NCBI RefSeq assembly: GCF_900141835.1
Contig: NZ_FQZD01000037.1
Location: 1 to 37,468, forward strand
DNA: 37,468 bases
Source: Propionispora hippei DSM 15287
GTDB taxonomy: Bacteria; Bacillota; Negativicutes; Propionisporales; Propionisporaceae
Direction: 5' to 3'
Of the stretch, positions 1-8,079 are shown one piece after another (the stretch's first letter is position 1; each line of letters opens with the position of its first letter). Both the position numbers and the translations under genes were made by a program. The notes beneath the pieces were generated by a model, which saw nothing but the letters and a program-made list of their open reading frames with translations, was not told the origin of the DNA and made no database searches.

Positions 1-18
1 ACCTTCATTACAAAAAAA

Positions 19-94
19 TGGAGCTAGTGACCGGGATTGAACCGGTGACCTTATCCTTACCAAGGATACGCTCTACCAACTGAGCTACACCAGC
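19..94 (-). tRNA. tRNA-Thr (anticodon GGU)
   Basis: The reverse complement folds as a 76-nt cloverleaf with the acceptor arm GCTGGTG/CACTAGC, a T-arm containing GGTTCAATCC and an encoded CCA end. The seven-base anticodon loop is TTGGTAA, giving anticodon GGT (Thr). It is the last of three tRNA genes on this strand, downstream of fMet and Tyr, and is probably co-transcribed with them. Confidence 0.96.
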
Positions 95-123
95 ATAGAT
101 AAAACGCCTATTGGCGTTTGTTT

Positions 124-202
<79 letters not shown>

Positions 203-260
203 ATGTGTTTGACAGTAGTTTCCCACCATCTTCGTTCTTTCATTCCTACCATGGATAAAT

Positions 261-345
261 TGGTGGAGGGAGCTGGATTCGAACCAGCGAAGGCAGAGCC
301 GGCAGATTTACAGTCTGCTCCCTTTAGCCACTCGGGAATCCCTCC
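261..345 (-). tRNA. tRNA-Tyr (anticodon GUA)
   Basis: An 85-nt class II tRNA on the minus strand with a long variable arm, acceptor arm GGAGGGA paired with TCCCTCC, T-arm GGTTCGAATCC and encoded CCA. The anticodon loop CTGTAAA gives anticodon GTA (Tyr). It is the first gene of the Tyr-fMet-Thr cluster. Confidence 0.96.
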
Positions 346-457
346 GTCAAGTCCGGCTTAAGGAGTGCGTTATCACAGTCCGTTAGCCAGCTTTCCCATT
401 ACCTGAGCCGATGCGCGGCAGCGATAAACTGCTGAGCCCGATGTCCTGTAACGGAAT

Positions 458-489
458 ATTATATTATCACAGCTTATCCATATTGTAAA
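458..489 (-). promoter_or_regulatory. Possible promoter of the tRNA cluster
   Basis: The minus strand has TTTACA (484-489) and TATAAT (458-463), 20 nt apart, which is long for a sigma-A promoter. An overlapping TAATAT hexamer gives a 17-nt spacer instead. It lies about 110 nt upstream of tRNA-Tyr and just past the end of uppP, so it could be the tRNA operon promoter. Weak call. Confidence 0.4.
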
Positions 490-521
490 GAGTCTACCAC
501 CTGTTAATTTATGTAAAGTAA

Positions 522-1322
522 CTAATTCATAAAAAAGTAATAGTACGAAACGGCCGCCAGGATAAAGCGGTAATAGGCAAAGGAAGCCAGGGTTGATTTG
601 TTCAGGAACTTTAAGAACCAAACCACCGAACCGTAAGCTACAACAAAGGCTATTACAAAGCCAATGGCCAGCATGTGCAGATTATCAACACTCAAATGGC
701 TAATCACTTTCAGCAAATCATAGAAACAGGCTACCATCATTAACGGGACCGCAATGATGAAAGAAAAATCGGCTGCCGCCGTCCGGCTTAAACCAAAAAA
801 CAAACCGCCCGAAAGCGTCGACCCGGAACGGGAAAATCCCGGCCACAGGGCCAGCACCTGGAACAGGCCTACCCAAAAAGCCTGCCTGACAGTGATATTT
901 TCCACACTGCGGGCCACCGGTCTTTTTGCCACCTTTTCCGCCACCAGCATCAAAACAGACCCGGCTATCAGGCCGATAATCACCGTCGCCGGCGAAAACA
1001 GGTATTCCTTAATCGGTTTATGCAGCAAATAGCCGATAATCATGACCGGCACAATCCCGGCCGCCACATGGGACAGCGTCAGGCCGCTGCGGTGTATGTT
1101 AAGCCGCCCCGGCTTGATCATGCGCATAAATTTGTCACGATATAGAAACAAGATAGACAGTATGGCGCCCAGTTGAATAAACACCTCAAATACGCTGGCA
1201 AATTCGCCTTCAAAATGCAGCATATTGCCCACCAAGATCATATGTCCTGTCGACGAAACAGGTAAAAACTCCGTCATGCCTTCCACAATGCCAAGTATAA
1301 TGGCAATCATCGTCTCCGTCAC
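522..1322 (-). CDS. uppP: Undecaprenyl-diphosphatase UppP (BacA family)
   Basis: An integral membrane phosphatase that converts undecaprenyl diphosphate to the monophosphate, recycling the lipid carrier for peptidoglycan and other envelope polymers; family members also give bacitracin tolerance. The two family signatures are present: EGMTEFLPVSSTGH near the N-terminus and PGFSRSGST near residue 165, with about seven hydrophobic segments. Length (about 266 aa) is normal. I chose the GTG at 1322 because AGGGGGA lies six bases upstream of it; an in-frame GTG at 1340 would add six residues but has no clear ribosome site. It lies alone between the tRNA cluster and a DUF421 gene. Confidence 0.95.
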   Translation of the reverse strand: MTETMIAIILGIVEGMTEFLPVSSTGHMILVGNMLHFEGEFASVFEVFIQLGAILSILFLYRDKFMRMIKPGRLNIHRSGLTLSHVAAGIVPVMIIGYLLHKPIKEYLFSPATVIIGLIAGSVLMLVAEKVAKRPVARSVENITVRQAFWVGLFQVLALWPGFSRSGSTLSGGLFFGLSRTAAADFSFIIAVPLMMVACFYDLLKVISHLSVDNLHMLAIGFVIAFVVAYGSVVWFLKFLNKSTLASFAYYRFILAAVSYYYFFMN

Positions 1323-1364
1323 TTTCCATCCCCCTGTCACGGCTATGTATTCCTGTTAGAGTCC

Positions 1365-1387
1365 GGTCAGCCATTCATTTGCTGACC
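1365..1387. terminator. Hairpin between DUF421 gene and uppP
   Basis: GGTCAGC and GCTGACC form seven perfect pairs around a nine-base loop. It lies downstream of the DUF421 gene and just upstream of uppP on the same strand. There is no clean T-run, so termination is possible but not shown. Confidence 0.35.
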
Positions 1388-1495
1388 GCCAGGAACCGCC
1401 GTCTTTTTCACACGCATTTTATTATACTCCATGCCATGGCCGCAAACAACCATAAATCCTTTTACGCCACTTCTTTGTTACGGCTTTAGGCAGTC

Positions 1496-2176
1496 TCAAA
1501 GCACGGTATCCGCCTCCGGTTTATCCCGGACAATCCAGAGTTGTCTGCTCTTATTCATATAAGCCACCATAATCGCCTTTAGCTCTTCTTTATGCCGGCT
1601 TTTAAACGCCACAATATCTTCCGGTGTAAACCCCAGGTTTTCCAGCACTTTTTCCTGAAGCTCTCCCTCGACAATGACTGGCACCGCCACGTCACCGGTG
1701 CCCACCATTCCTTTTTCAGATAAACCCTCCATCGCCTTTAGAATACTGAGCCCTCCCTGGGATTCCCAAACAGCTAACTGTACTTCCTTTAGGTGAAAGA
1801 TTCCTTGCGCTCGCAACAGAGCCAGCAGATTTTTTACCGATAATCGCGTTTTAGCCAAATTAGCCCGGATGGGTTGCCCCTGTTCTATGATCACCAGCGG
1901 CGGCAACGGCTTAGCCCGCCAGCCCCGCAGGCACTTTACCAATTTAGCCGTTCCGCACTGCATAAGACCTACTGCCGTCAAAACGACCAGCCTGTCAGAA
2001 AAGTCATTTTGGGGACTAAGGATTGCCGCACCGGCCACCGTACCAAAAATAATCAATCCCACCAGTTCCGCAGGGGTGGCTTCACCGAGGTGGTTACGTC
2101 CTGTCAACAACCAGACTGCTAAAAACAGCGCAAAAACTGCAATCACTCTAAAGACAGTTATGCCCAGCACATCCAC
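1496..2176 (-). CDS. DUF421 (YetF-type) membrane protein
   Basis: The 226-aa protein has the DUF421 layout: three hydrophobic segments in the first 80 residues (with LLTGRNHLGEATPAELV between the first two) followed by a soluble part containing PLVIIEQGQPI, the ARL-like turn KTRLSVKNLLALLRAQGI and the stretch LKEVQLAVWESQGGLSIL. Relatives in Bacillus include YetF and YdfR; some are linked to spore germination or envelope stability, but the biochemical role is not settled. Start is GTG at 2176 behind AAGGAGGGGGAG. It stands alone, with a structured 320-bp region upstream. Confidence 0.88.
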   Translation of the reverse strand: MDVLGITVFRVIAVFALFLAVWLLTGRNHLGEATPAELVGLIIFGTVAGAAILSPQNDFSDRLVVLTAVGLMQCGTAKLVKCLRGWRAKPLPPLVIIEQGQPIRANLAKTRLSVKNLLALLRAQGIFHLKEVQLAVWESQGGLSILKAMEGLSEKGMVGTGDVAVPVIVEGELQEKVLENLGFTPEDIVAFKSRHKEELKAIMVAYMNKSRQLWIVRDKPEADTVL

Positions 2177-2330
2177 GCCGTCTCCCCCTCCTTAGAAACC
2201 GCTGTTTCAATGAACCTGTCGTCCTGACGGAAAAGATCCGTCGGGACGCACAGCGAGAATAGCTCATTGGTTCCCTCAATTATCCAATAGTATAATCAGC
2301 CCCTCGGCGGTTTATGTGCCGGTAAAAAAT

Positions 2331-2418
2331 CAGTACTCCGCCAACCCTGAAAGCAGAATTTGCCGGCAGTCAAAATTCCGTCAGCAGCTTTCCGTTCAGA
2401 CTTGGTGGAGCATTGGGG
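2331..2418 (+). repeat. Degenerate copy of the amtB-leader ORF segment
   Basis: The first 45 bases match 15104-15148 at 36 of 45 positions (shared core CCAACC-TGAAAGCAGAA), and the end (TTGG-GGAGCA) matches again near 15181. In one frame it reads TPPTLKAEFAGSQ, against ALPTLKAEIADAQ in the other copy. A stop codon lies directly upstream in that frame and no start is seen, so this copy looks like a decayed fragment. Confidence 0.55.
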
Positions 2419-2452
2419 CGTGAGGACACGTCTTAATCCGTAAACAGTAAAA

Positions 2453-2481
2453 TCCCGGAACCTGTAAGACAGGCTCCGGGA
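2453..2481 (-). terminator. Terminator of the phosphofructokinase gene
   Basis: TCCCGGA-CCTG pairs with CAGG-TCCGGGA around a short loop, followed on the minus strand by a TTTTAC stretch. It lies 17 bases past the phosphofructokinase stop codon. Confidence 0.8.
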
Positions 2482-2497
2482 CTTTATTGTTCACGGA

Positions 2498-3739
2498 TTA
2501 CTTGTTAAATTGTTTGGTAAACTCATCAACCGAGAGATTGGTTACGGCTGCCAGCTTTTCTACCTTGCCTGCTTTGAAGTCTTCTGCAGTCAGCAAAGTC
2601 ATCATCGCTCTGGCAATTTTGTATTTTACCGAATTTACATTCACGAAGCGGACTGCTGTTTTCTTAGTTACCGGATCCAGCATTTCACTGAACGGCAGCG
2701 GTTTAGCTTCGCCGTTAACCACGGTAATGATCGCGTCGGCCCCACCGTTTTTCAGGAATTCCACAGCCGAATAACCAAGGTCACGGGTGTATTCGATATC
2801 AAAAGCGTTCGGCGAAGCGCAGCGGGTTTCATAACCGATGTCTTTAGTTACAAAATTCATTTTAATACCCAGTTCGGCCAACCGTTTGATCACTGCCTTT
2901 TTCAGCAATTCACCGAAGTTGATTTCAGCATAACGAATGTGGCCATGTTCGTCTCTTTCCAGCCCTTCCACTGCACTTAAGTCTTCTTCCGGAATTTTTT
3001 CGATAATGCCCTCGGCGACAACTGCCAAACCGAAGCCTTTGCCGTCAGCCAGACGTTTGATTACCGAACCGGCAATGATATCCACAACAGTGCTCAAATG
3101 AACCTTGGCATCCGTAAAGTCTTCTGGAATAATAGTAACCTGGGCTGCAGCGCTCTTGCCGATACCCAACGGCAAGTGGCCTGCCGTACGTCCCATGGCA
3201 ATGCCGATAAACCAGCGTTGTGCTGTTTTAGCATCTTCCAGGATATTGGTAGCGATATCTGCACCAACCTGACGGGCGGTTTCAAAGCCGAAAGTAGGAA
3301 CACCTTCCGGTAACGGCAGGTCGTTATCAATGGTTTTTGGCACATGTACTACGCTGAAGTCAATTCCCATATTTTTCTTGGCATAAGAAGCCACCGTAGA
3401 GGCCGAATACGCCGTATCATCGCCACCAATGGTTACCAGGTGGGTTACACCCAATTCCCGCAGCGTGCTGATCGCGGTTTTAAGATGTTCTTCATTTTTC
3501 GTAGGATTAAAGCGCGCCGTATGTATAATACTGCCACCCTGCAAATGAATTTTGCTTACATCGTCAACTGTCAGGGAGGTCACTTTCTTCTCGCCTTTGG
3601 CTAAATGAGAGAAACCCTCATAAACCCCGATTACATCCCAACCATTATTTCTTGCCGCAATGGTAACACCGCTGATAACTCCATTCATACCAGGTGCCGG
3701 ACCGCCGCCGCAAAGAATTGCTACCGTATTTTTCGACAT
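2498..3739 (-). CDS. 6-phosphofructokinase, predicted PPi-dependent
   Basis: Phosphorylates fructose 6-phosphate to the 1,6-bisphosphate. The protein (413 aa) starts with CGGGPAPGMNGVI and carries GGDDT (residues 105-109) and PKTIDND (134-140). ATP-dependent family members have GGDGS and PGTIDND at these sites; Asp and Lys there are the established marks of the pyrophosphate-dependent group, so I predict that PPi is the phosphoryl donor and that the reaction is reversible. The MGR motif of the sugar site is seen as MGRTAGHL. The length exceeds the about 320 aa of the bacterial ATP enzyme. Start ATG behind AAGGAGG. Single-gene unit with its own promoter (3875-3903) and terminator. Confidence 0.92.
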   Translation of the reverse strand: MSKNTVAILCGGGPAPGMNGVISGVTIAARNNGWDVIGVYEGFSHLAKGEKKVTSLTVDDVSKIHLQGGSIIHTARFNPTKNEEHLKTAISTLRELGVTHLVTIGGDDTAYSASTVASYAKKNMGIDFSVVHVPKTIDNDLPLPEGVPTFGFETARQVGADIATNILEDAKTAQRWFIGIAMGRTAGHLPLGIGKSAAAQVTIIPEDFTDAKVHLSTVVDIIAGSVIKRLADGKGFGLAVVAEGIIEKIPEEDLSAVEGLERDEHGHIRYAEINFGELLKKAVIKRLAELGIKMNFVTKDIGYETRCASPNAFDIEYTRDLGYSAVEFLKNGGADAIITVVNGEAKPLPFSEMLDPVTKKTAVRFVNVNSVKYKIARAMMTLLTAEDFKAGKVEKLAAVTNLSVDEFTKQFNK

Positions 3740-3874
3740 ACATTTTCCTCCTTATATTGCTGTTTGGCAAATAATCGCCATTGTTAACAAAATGATCCTT
3801 CAAAGTCAAAAGCAACCTTCATCCAGATGTAGAACCGCTTGTATTATGTATCAGATCATCTATGCACAACGTCT

Positions 3875-3903
3875 ATTATACCGCGCCATTACACTGTTAA
3901 CAA
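3875..3903 (-). promoter_or_regulatory. Sigma-A-type promoter of the phosphofructokinase gene
   Basis: On the minus strand TTGTTA (3898-3903), a 17-nt spacer and a perfect TATAAT (3875-3880), giving a leader of about 130 nt. The rest of the 430-base gap between the phosphofructokinase and sigH genes (3740-4169) shows no gene. Confidence 0.65.
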
Positions 3904-4132
3904 GCCTTTATGTTTGAACAGAACCGGTCGCGCCGTCATGGTATAGTATGGCGATATGTCCGTTTTTTATATTCGTCGGGCTATTAGAAATCCCTTTTCC
4001 CTGGGTAAAAATTAATCATATTGTGCCGTAAAACAGCGATCTATTCCCGTTATCGTCATAATATATCACAAGGGACCACTCCCACTTTGCCGGCAGAAGC
4101 ATTCGATATGCTGTTTGCTTAAATGATACCAA

Positions 4133-4159
4133 AAGGCACCCTCCATAGAAGGGTGCCTT
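4133..4159 (-). terminator. Terminator of sigH
   Basis: Ten perfect pairs (AAGGCACCCT with AGGGTGCCTT) around a seven-base loop, followed on the minus strand by TTTT. It starts 11 bases past the sigH stop. Confidence 0.85.
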
Positions 4160-4169
4160 AACATTTCTG

Positions 4170-4910
4170 TTAATCATCAATTTCTTCGCTACAGTCCTGG
4201 AACAGGGCGGCATCCTTATCCAGGCCGGTTAAAGCCTTATAGGCGTTGCCCCCGGCATCGCATTCCTCGCTGCGATGATCCAGATAACGTTCCAGCTTGC
4301 GCTTAACCCGCTGCAAGGCATTGTCGATGGATTTCACGTGGCGTTCCAATTCCACGGCGATTTCCTGGTACGACTTGCCATCTAAATAGGACATTAAGAC
4401 CTTCCATTCCAAATCGCTGAGAATTTCGCCCATTTTCTCTTCGATATCAATGAACTCTTCCCGACTGATTACCAGTTCCTCCGGATCGGATATCTTGGAA
4501 CCCGACAGCACATCCAGCAGCGTCCGGTCAGAGTCCTCATCATAAATCGGCTTGTTCAGAGAAACGTAAGAATTCAAAGGAATATGCTTCTGCCTGGTGG
4601 CAGTTTTAATGGCAGTAATAATCTGGCGCGTTACGCACAACTCGGCAAACGCCCGGAAAGAGGAAAGCTTATCATTGCGAAAGTCCCGAATCGCCTTATA
4701 GAGACCGATCATGCCTTCCTGAATAATATCCTCTCTGTCAGCACCAATTAAAAAATAAGACCTGGCCTTCGCGCGAACGAAGTTGCGGTATTTATTAATC
4801 AAGTAGTCCAGAGCTACTGCATTGTCATTATCCTTGGCATCAATTACGATTTCTTCATCAGTCATATTTTCAAAACAACTGTATAAATCGTATTGAGTAC
4901 TAGCCCGCAT
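4170..4910 (-). CDS. sigH: RNA polymerase sporulation sigma factor SigH
   Basis: The sigma factor of the transition to stationary phase and early sporulation. It shows region 2 (DREDIIQEGMIGLYKAIRDF, then SFRAFAELCVTRQIITAIK) and region 4 (LSDLEWKVLMSYLDGKSYQE, then a helix-turn-helix ending RVKRKLERYL), as in SigH of Bacillus. At 246 aa it is longer than the usual about 218 because of an acidic tail of about 30 residues after region 4. I start at the ATG at 4910, seven bases behind GGGGG; the ATG at 4931 has no ribosome site. It has its own promoter and terminator, and lies downstream of yacP as in Bacillus. Confidence 0.95.
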   Translation of the reverse strand: MRASTQYDLYSCFENMTDEEIVIDAKDNDNAVALDYLINKYRNFVRAKARSYFLIGADREDIIQEGMIGLYKAIRDFRNDKLSSFRAFAELCVTRQIITAIKTATRQKHIPLNSYVSLNKPIYDEDSDRTLLDVLSGSKISDPEELVISREEFIDIEEKMGEILSDLEWKVLMSYLDGKSYQEIAVELERHVKSIDNALQRVKRKLERYLDHRSEECDAGGNAYKALTGLDKDAALFQDCSEEIDD

Positions 4911-4997
4911 CACATCGCCCCCACTTTGCATTTTTATCTATAAAAAACGATTTATTCACTAATTTGGTGCTACAAAACGACTCTATTTACTTATAAA

Positions 4998-5026
4998 AGT
5001 ATACCCTACACCCTGTCCTAAGTCAA
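4998..5026 (-). promoter_or_regulatory. Sigma-A-type promoter of sigH
   Basis: TTGACT (5021-5026), a 17-nt spacer and TATACT (4998-5003) on the minus strand, about 88 nt upstream of the chosen start codon. This suggests vegetative transcription of sigH separate from the yacP operon. Confidence 0.75.
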
Positions 5027-5066
5027 GCTTAACCTGCCGGCCGCCAGCGCCGGGAAGTCAGGATTC

Positions 5067-5612
5067 TCAACGTTTTCTCCCACCCCGCCGCAACTCATCC
5101 AGCCTTTTTGCCACATCACCATTCAACCGGTCAGAAAGTTCCTGCCGGCGATAGTTCAGGACATGCTCCGAAAACCCCTGCTTCATGCTTTTTTCTGCGG
5201 CCCGCACATAGCTCCTTAGCTCCCGGGCCGAAATGCGATATGCTCCCGAGCCCAGAATCTGCATTTGTTCGGCCCAGTCGGAAGTCACCACATAAACCCG
5301 CCCGCCACCGGTTTGGCGCATAAAGAAATAGGCCATTTTCTCGATATAGCTGTCCGCCGTTTCGCCTTCTTTGGTAAACACCACATCGACGAAATCGTTG
5401 ATTATCTGCTGACAGCCTTCACCGTCCGCCACCGCATGGGCATCAAAAACGACCGTAATCCTGCAATCTTTAAAAACACCATAGCCTGACAAGCTCTCGA
5501 TTAGTTTGTCCCGCGCATATTCCAGATTGTCCTTTATTGCCACAAGCTCTTGCCAGTCATTGATAACATTATACCCATCAACCAGTAATTTGTCTTTAGG
5601 AATATGTTTCAT
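5067..5612 (-). CDS. yacP: YacP-family NYN-domain endoribonuclease (Rae1-like)
   Basis: A small NYN/PIN-like RNase; the Bacillus homologue (YacP, Rae1) cleaves mRNA on the ribosome. The protein begins with LLVDGYNVIND, the first acidic motif of the NYN fold, then TVVFDAHAV, FTKEGETADSYIEK and VVTSDWAEQ, which supply the other conserved acidic residues, and ends in a basic helix. The ATG at 5612 is chosen because GGAG lies six bases upstream; an in-frame TTG at 5624 is unsupported. It follows vanW by 44 bases and precedes sigH, the Bacillus order rlmB-yacP-sigH with vanW inserted. Confidence 0.92.
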   Translation of the reverse strand: MKHIPKDKLLVDGYNVINDWQELVAIKDNLEYARDKLIESLSGYGVFKDCRITVVFDAHAVADGEGCQQIINDFVDVVFTKEGETADSYIEKMAYFFMRQTGGGRVYVVTSDWAEQMQILGSGAYRISARELRSYVRAAEKSMKQGFSEHVLNYRRQELSDRLNGDVAKRLDELRRGGRKR

Positions 5613-5656
5613 AAACTTCTCCAAACAACATTATGTAGTTGCGCTCCCCCAGCCGG

Positions 5657-7009
5657 TCACTCGCCACCGGCTCTTGCAAATGGCGGCATCCGTGTCCCCA
5701 TTTTTATAATTTTATCTTCAGGCAAATATCTATCCTTTGCCAGGACTTCCCGTTTAATTTCCTGCCCCTCGGATTCCACAATCCGCAGGGTAGTGATTTC
5801 ATAACCGGGCTTTCCCGGTTTTTCCACTTCCGTTTCACCCAAATAGAGCGTTTGGTCTTCTTTCCTGACCTCAGCCGGTAAAATGGCCTTCTTGTCGGTC
5901 GAAATAATTTTGACCGCTTCCTTCATTTTTTCCCGGCCAAACAGGCCGATACTCAAACGGCCCCGATAAATTTCAGCCGTAATCAAAACCGGCTCGCCGG
6001 TATTGTTGGCAAATTTAAAATCAAGCAGTCCATATACCACCGTAGCGTCCCGCCCCAAAGGCACATAGCCCAAGGCCTTCGAGTGATTATACCGTTCCAC
6101 TATCGTCAGGTTGGAAAGCAGTACCGCATTATACAGCGTAGAGGAAACCTGGCAAATGCCCCCGCCAACCCCGGGCACCAGTTCGCCATCGACCAATTCC
6201 ATCGCTTCTTTAAATCCATACTCCTTTTCCCGGGGGCCAACCACTTCATTAAAAGAAAAAACGGCACCGGGCTCCAGGATTTTCCCGTTTATTTTATTAG
6301 CGGCCAGAATAATGTTCGCCGACCGGTTGGCATCGTCCTCATTAAACTCGGTTATGTAACTTCCCCACAGGTCGCCAATCCCCCTGGCGGCAACATCCTG
6401 TACGGTGACTTCGGGCGGCACCGTCACGACCGGCAAAATCACCGCCGGCACATCCACAGCGGATAATGCCTTAAGCACAGCCGGTCCCGCCGTCTCCACC
6501 GCTAACCGCATTCCCTGTTCCTGCGGCAACACCGTGCCGTTTTGCACACTAATTGCCGCGTTACGCGGTTCCCGTTCCACCGCTTGCCGCCACTTGGTTA
6601 TATAGCGGTCAAGCTTATCTTTATTATACTGTACCCGCAGTGTAACATGATAGCCTTCTTCTCTTGCCTGATAAATTTTTTTCATTCTGGTCCAAAGCCC
6701 GCCGTCTCGGCCATAATTCCACGCCTCATCGGCAGCAGCAGCAATATCCCAGTCAAGATCAATCTGCCGGGCCGCCAAATCAAAAGAATTCTCTCCATAA
6801 TATACCTTAATTTTTTTTTGCAGCAACTCCTGACGCCAAACAGCCAGGAGTTGCTGCACGTCCTCCCGGCTGCAGCCCTCCAATGATACACCATCCACAG
6901 TCACACCGGCATACACCCGGGAGGAAAACAGCGAAGTTCCTCCGGCAAAAAAAACGATACCACAGCAAATAATCAGCAAGAAAACTATCGTTAACCGCCA
7001 GTTTTTCAA
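5657..7009 (-). CDS. VanW family protein with G5-like C-terminal domain
   Basis: The 450-aa protein has one N-terminal membrane segment (LTIVFLLIICCGIVFFAGG), so it is a secreted or membrane-anchored cell-wall protein. Residues about 30-210 hold two copies of the putative peptidoglycan-binding repeat common in this family. The VanW domain follows (FSFNEVVGPREKEYGF, GGGICQVSSTLYNAVL, ERYNHSKALGYVPLGRDATV), then a G5-like end (VEKPGKPGYEITTLRIV). VanW occurs in some vancomycin-resistance clusters but its activity is unknown; nothing here suggests resistance. The start overlaps the rlmB stop by four bases (ATGA), so the two are translationally coupled. Confidence 0.92.
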   Translation of the reverse strand: MKNWRLTIVFLLIICCGIVFFAGGTSLFSSRVYAGVTVDGVSLEGCSREDVQQLLAVWRQELLQKKIKVYYGENSFDLAARQIDLDWDIAAAADEAWNYGRDGGLWTRMKKIYQAREEGYHVTLRVQYNKDKLDRYITKWRQAVEREPRNAAISVQNGTVLPQEQGMRLAVETAGPAVLKALSAVDVPAVILPVVTVPPEVTVQDVAARGIGDLWGSYITEFNEDDANRSANIILAANKINGKILEPGAVFSFNEVVGPREKEYGFKEAMELVDGELVPGVGGGICQVSSTLYNAVLLSNLTIVERYNHSKALGYVPLGRDATVVYGLLDFKFANNTGEPVLITAEIYRGRLSIGLFGREKMKEAVKIISTDKKAILPAEVRKEDQTLYLGETEVEKPGKPGYEITTLRIVESEGQEIKREVLAKDRYLPEDKIIKMGTRMPPFARAGGE

Positions 7010-7788
7010 GTCTCTTTCATCTCCCGTTGTTTTAAAACTTCGTATAAAAGCAAGGAACAGGCAACCGAAGCGTTTAGCGAATTGATCCGTCCCTTCATCG
7101 GAATGCGCACCAGGAAATCACAAGCCTCTTTCACCAACCGGCCCAGACCTTTTCCTTCGCTGCCGATTACCACAACCAGCGGGCCGGTTAAATCGGCCTG
7201 ATAATAAGCCCTCTCACCGTCCATATCGGCACCGACAATCCAGAAGCCTTGTTTTTTGAGGTTCTCCAAGGTTTGCACCACATTGCCGATCCGGGCAACT
7301 GGCACGTATTCCACCGCACCGGCCGATGTCTTGGCTACCGTTCCCGACAGCGGACAACTCCGCCGTTTAGGAATTAGCACCCCATGCACGCCGGCGGCGT
7401 CAGCCGTCCTTAAAATAGCGCCGAGATTGTGCGGATCTTCCAACTCATCCAATACGACAAGGCAGGGAACCTCGCCCCGGGTGGCAGCTTTATGCAGAAT
7501 ATCTTCCAGTTCCACATAAGCGACCGGCGGTACCAGTGCCACAACCCCCTGATGGCGGACCCCGCCCGCCACCTGATCCAGTTTGCTCATCTCCACTTCC
7601 TGAATGACCAGGCCTTTACTGCGAGCCAGTCCGATAATCTCCCGTACCGTCCCATGCCGTTCCCCTTTGGCCACCAGTATTTTATTAACTGAACGGCCGC
7701 CTTTCAATACTTCCATCACGCTGTTTCTTCCCGCCACAAAATCTTCCGTTACCGGCATGGTGGTATCGCGCTCCTTCCCGTTTCCCAT
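7006..7788 (-). CDS. rlmB: 23S rRNA 2'-O-methyltransferase RlmB (SpoU/TrmH family)
   Basis: A SPOUT methyltransferase acting on the ribose of 23S rRNA (G2251 in E. coli). It has the N-terminal substrate-binding domain (VAGRNSVMEVLKGGRSVNKI) and the three SpoU motifs: LDELEDPHNLGAILRTADAAG, VVVIGSEGKGLGRLV and RIPMKGRINSLNASVACSLL, which form the knotted SAM site. Length 260 aa is normal. The start is uncertain: ATG at 7788 is used, but the ATG ten codons downstream (TMPVTEDFVAG) is also possible. First gene of the rlmB-vanW-yacP unit, with a structured repeat element just upstream. Confidence 0.94.
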   Translation of the reverse strand: MGNGKERDTTMPVTEDFVAGRNSVMEVLKGGRSVNKILVAKGERHGTVREIIGLARSKGLVIQEVEMSKLDQVAGGVRHQGVVALVPPVAYVELEDILHKAATRGEVPCLVVLDELEDPHNLGAILRTADAAGVHGVLIPKRRSCPLSGTVAKTSAGAVEYVPVARIGNVVQTLENLKKQGFWIVGADMDGERAYYQADLTGPLVVVIGSEGKGLGRLVKEACDFLVRIPMKGRINSLNASVACSLLLYEVLKQREMKET

Positions 7789-7840
7789 ATCCTTTATTTT
7801 CTCCTTTTCCTAATCTACTATGTATCAAGTACCTTGTGTC

Positions 7841-7918
7841 GCCTAAATGCACAGACTATCTTGCCGTCTGTTTGTCCTTTTTATTGTCGTCGCCTTACCG
7901 ATATCGGTTATGTGCACC
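7841..7918. repeat. Structured intergenic element, copy A
   Basis: Similar in sequence and layout to 12582-12664. Shared parts in plus-strand order: CTAAAT, a small hairpin (here ACAGAC/GTCTGT), a T-rich stretch, TTGTCGTC-CCTTAC, a short palindrome (here ACCGATATCGGT) and ATGTGC or ATGCGC. It lies upstream of rlmB, so on the minus strand it could be part of its leader. It resembles no RNA family that I recognise. Confidence 0.5.
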
Positions 7919-7946
7919 TATGTCCACCTTTGAAAATAAAAAAGCC

Positions 7947-7968
7947 TTTGCAGAAAAAGTCCTGCAAA
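7947..7968 (-). terminator. Second terminator after dfrA
   Basis: TTTGCAG pairs with CTGCAAA around an eight-base loop; on the minus strand it is followed by GGCTTTTTTATTTT, a strong T-run. Confidence 0.8.
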
Positions 7969-8009
7969 TTTAATTTGTACCTTCAAAATTGGCAGACCAC
8001 CACATAGAT

Positions 8010-8043
8010 AAAGGCCAACCCGGGTTTCCGTAGGTCAGCCTTT
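8010..8043 (-). terminator. First terminator after dfrA
   Basis: AAAGGC pairs with GCCTTT, with further pairs inside around a GC-rich loop. It lies 37 bases past the dfrA stop and 42 bases before a second, stronger terminator. Confidence 0.55.
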
Positions 8044-8079
8044 ATGTTCCGTTATCGCCCCATCCCGCGGCGGTGCCGG

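Larger units (their letters stand above)
2177..2497. other. Intergenic region with hairpin and repeat fragment
   Basis: No convincing gene in these 321 bases. They hold an 11-bp hairpin at 2221-2247 (GTCCTGACGGA against TCCGTCGGGAC, loop AAAGA), a stretch at 2331-2418 that resembles part of the small ORF upstream of amtB, and the terminator of the phosphofructokinase gene near 2453-2481. The hairpin could belong to the leader of the DUF421 gene. Confidence 0.6.
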
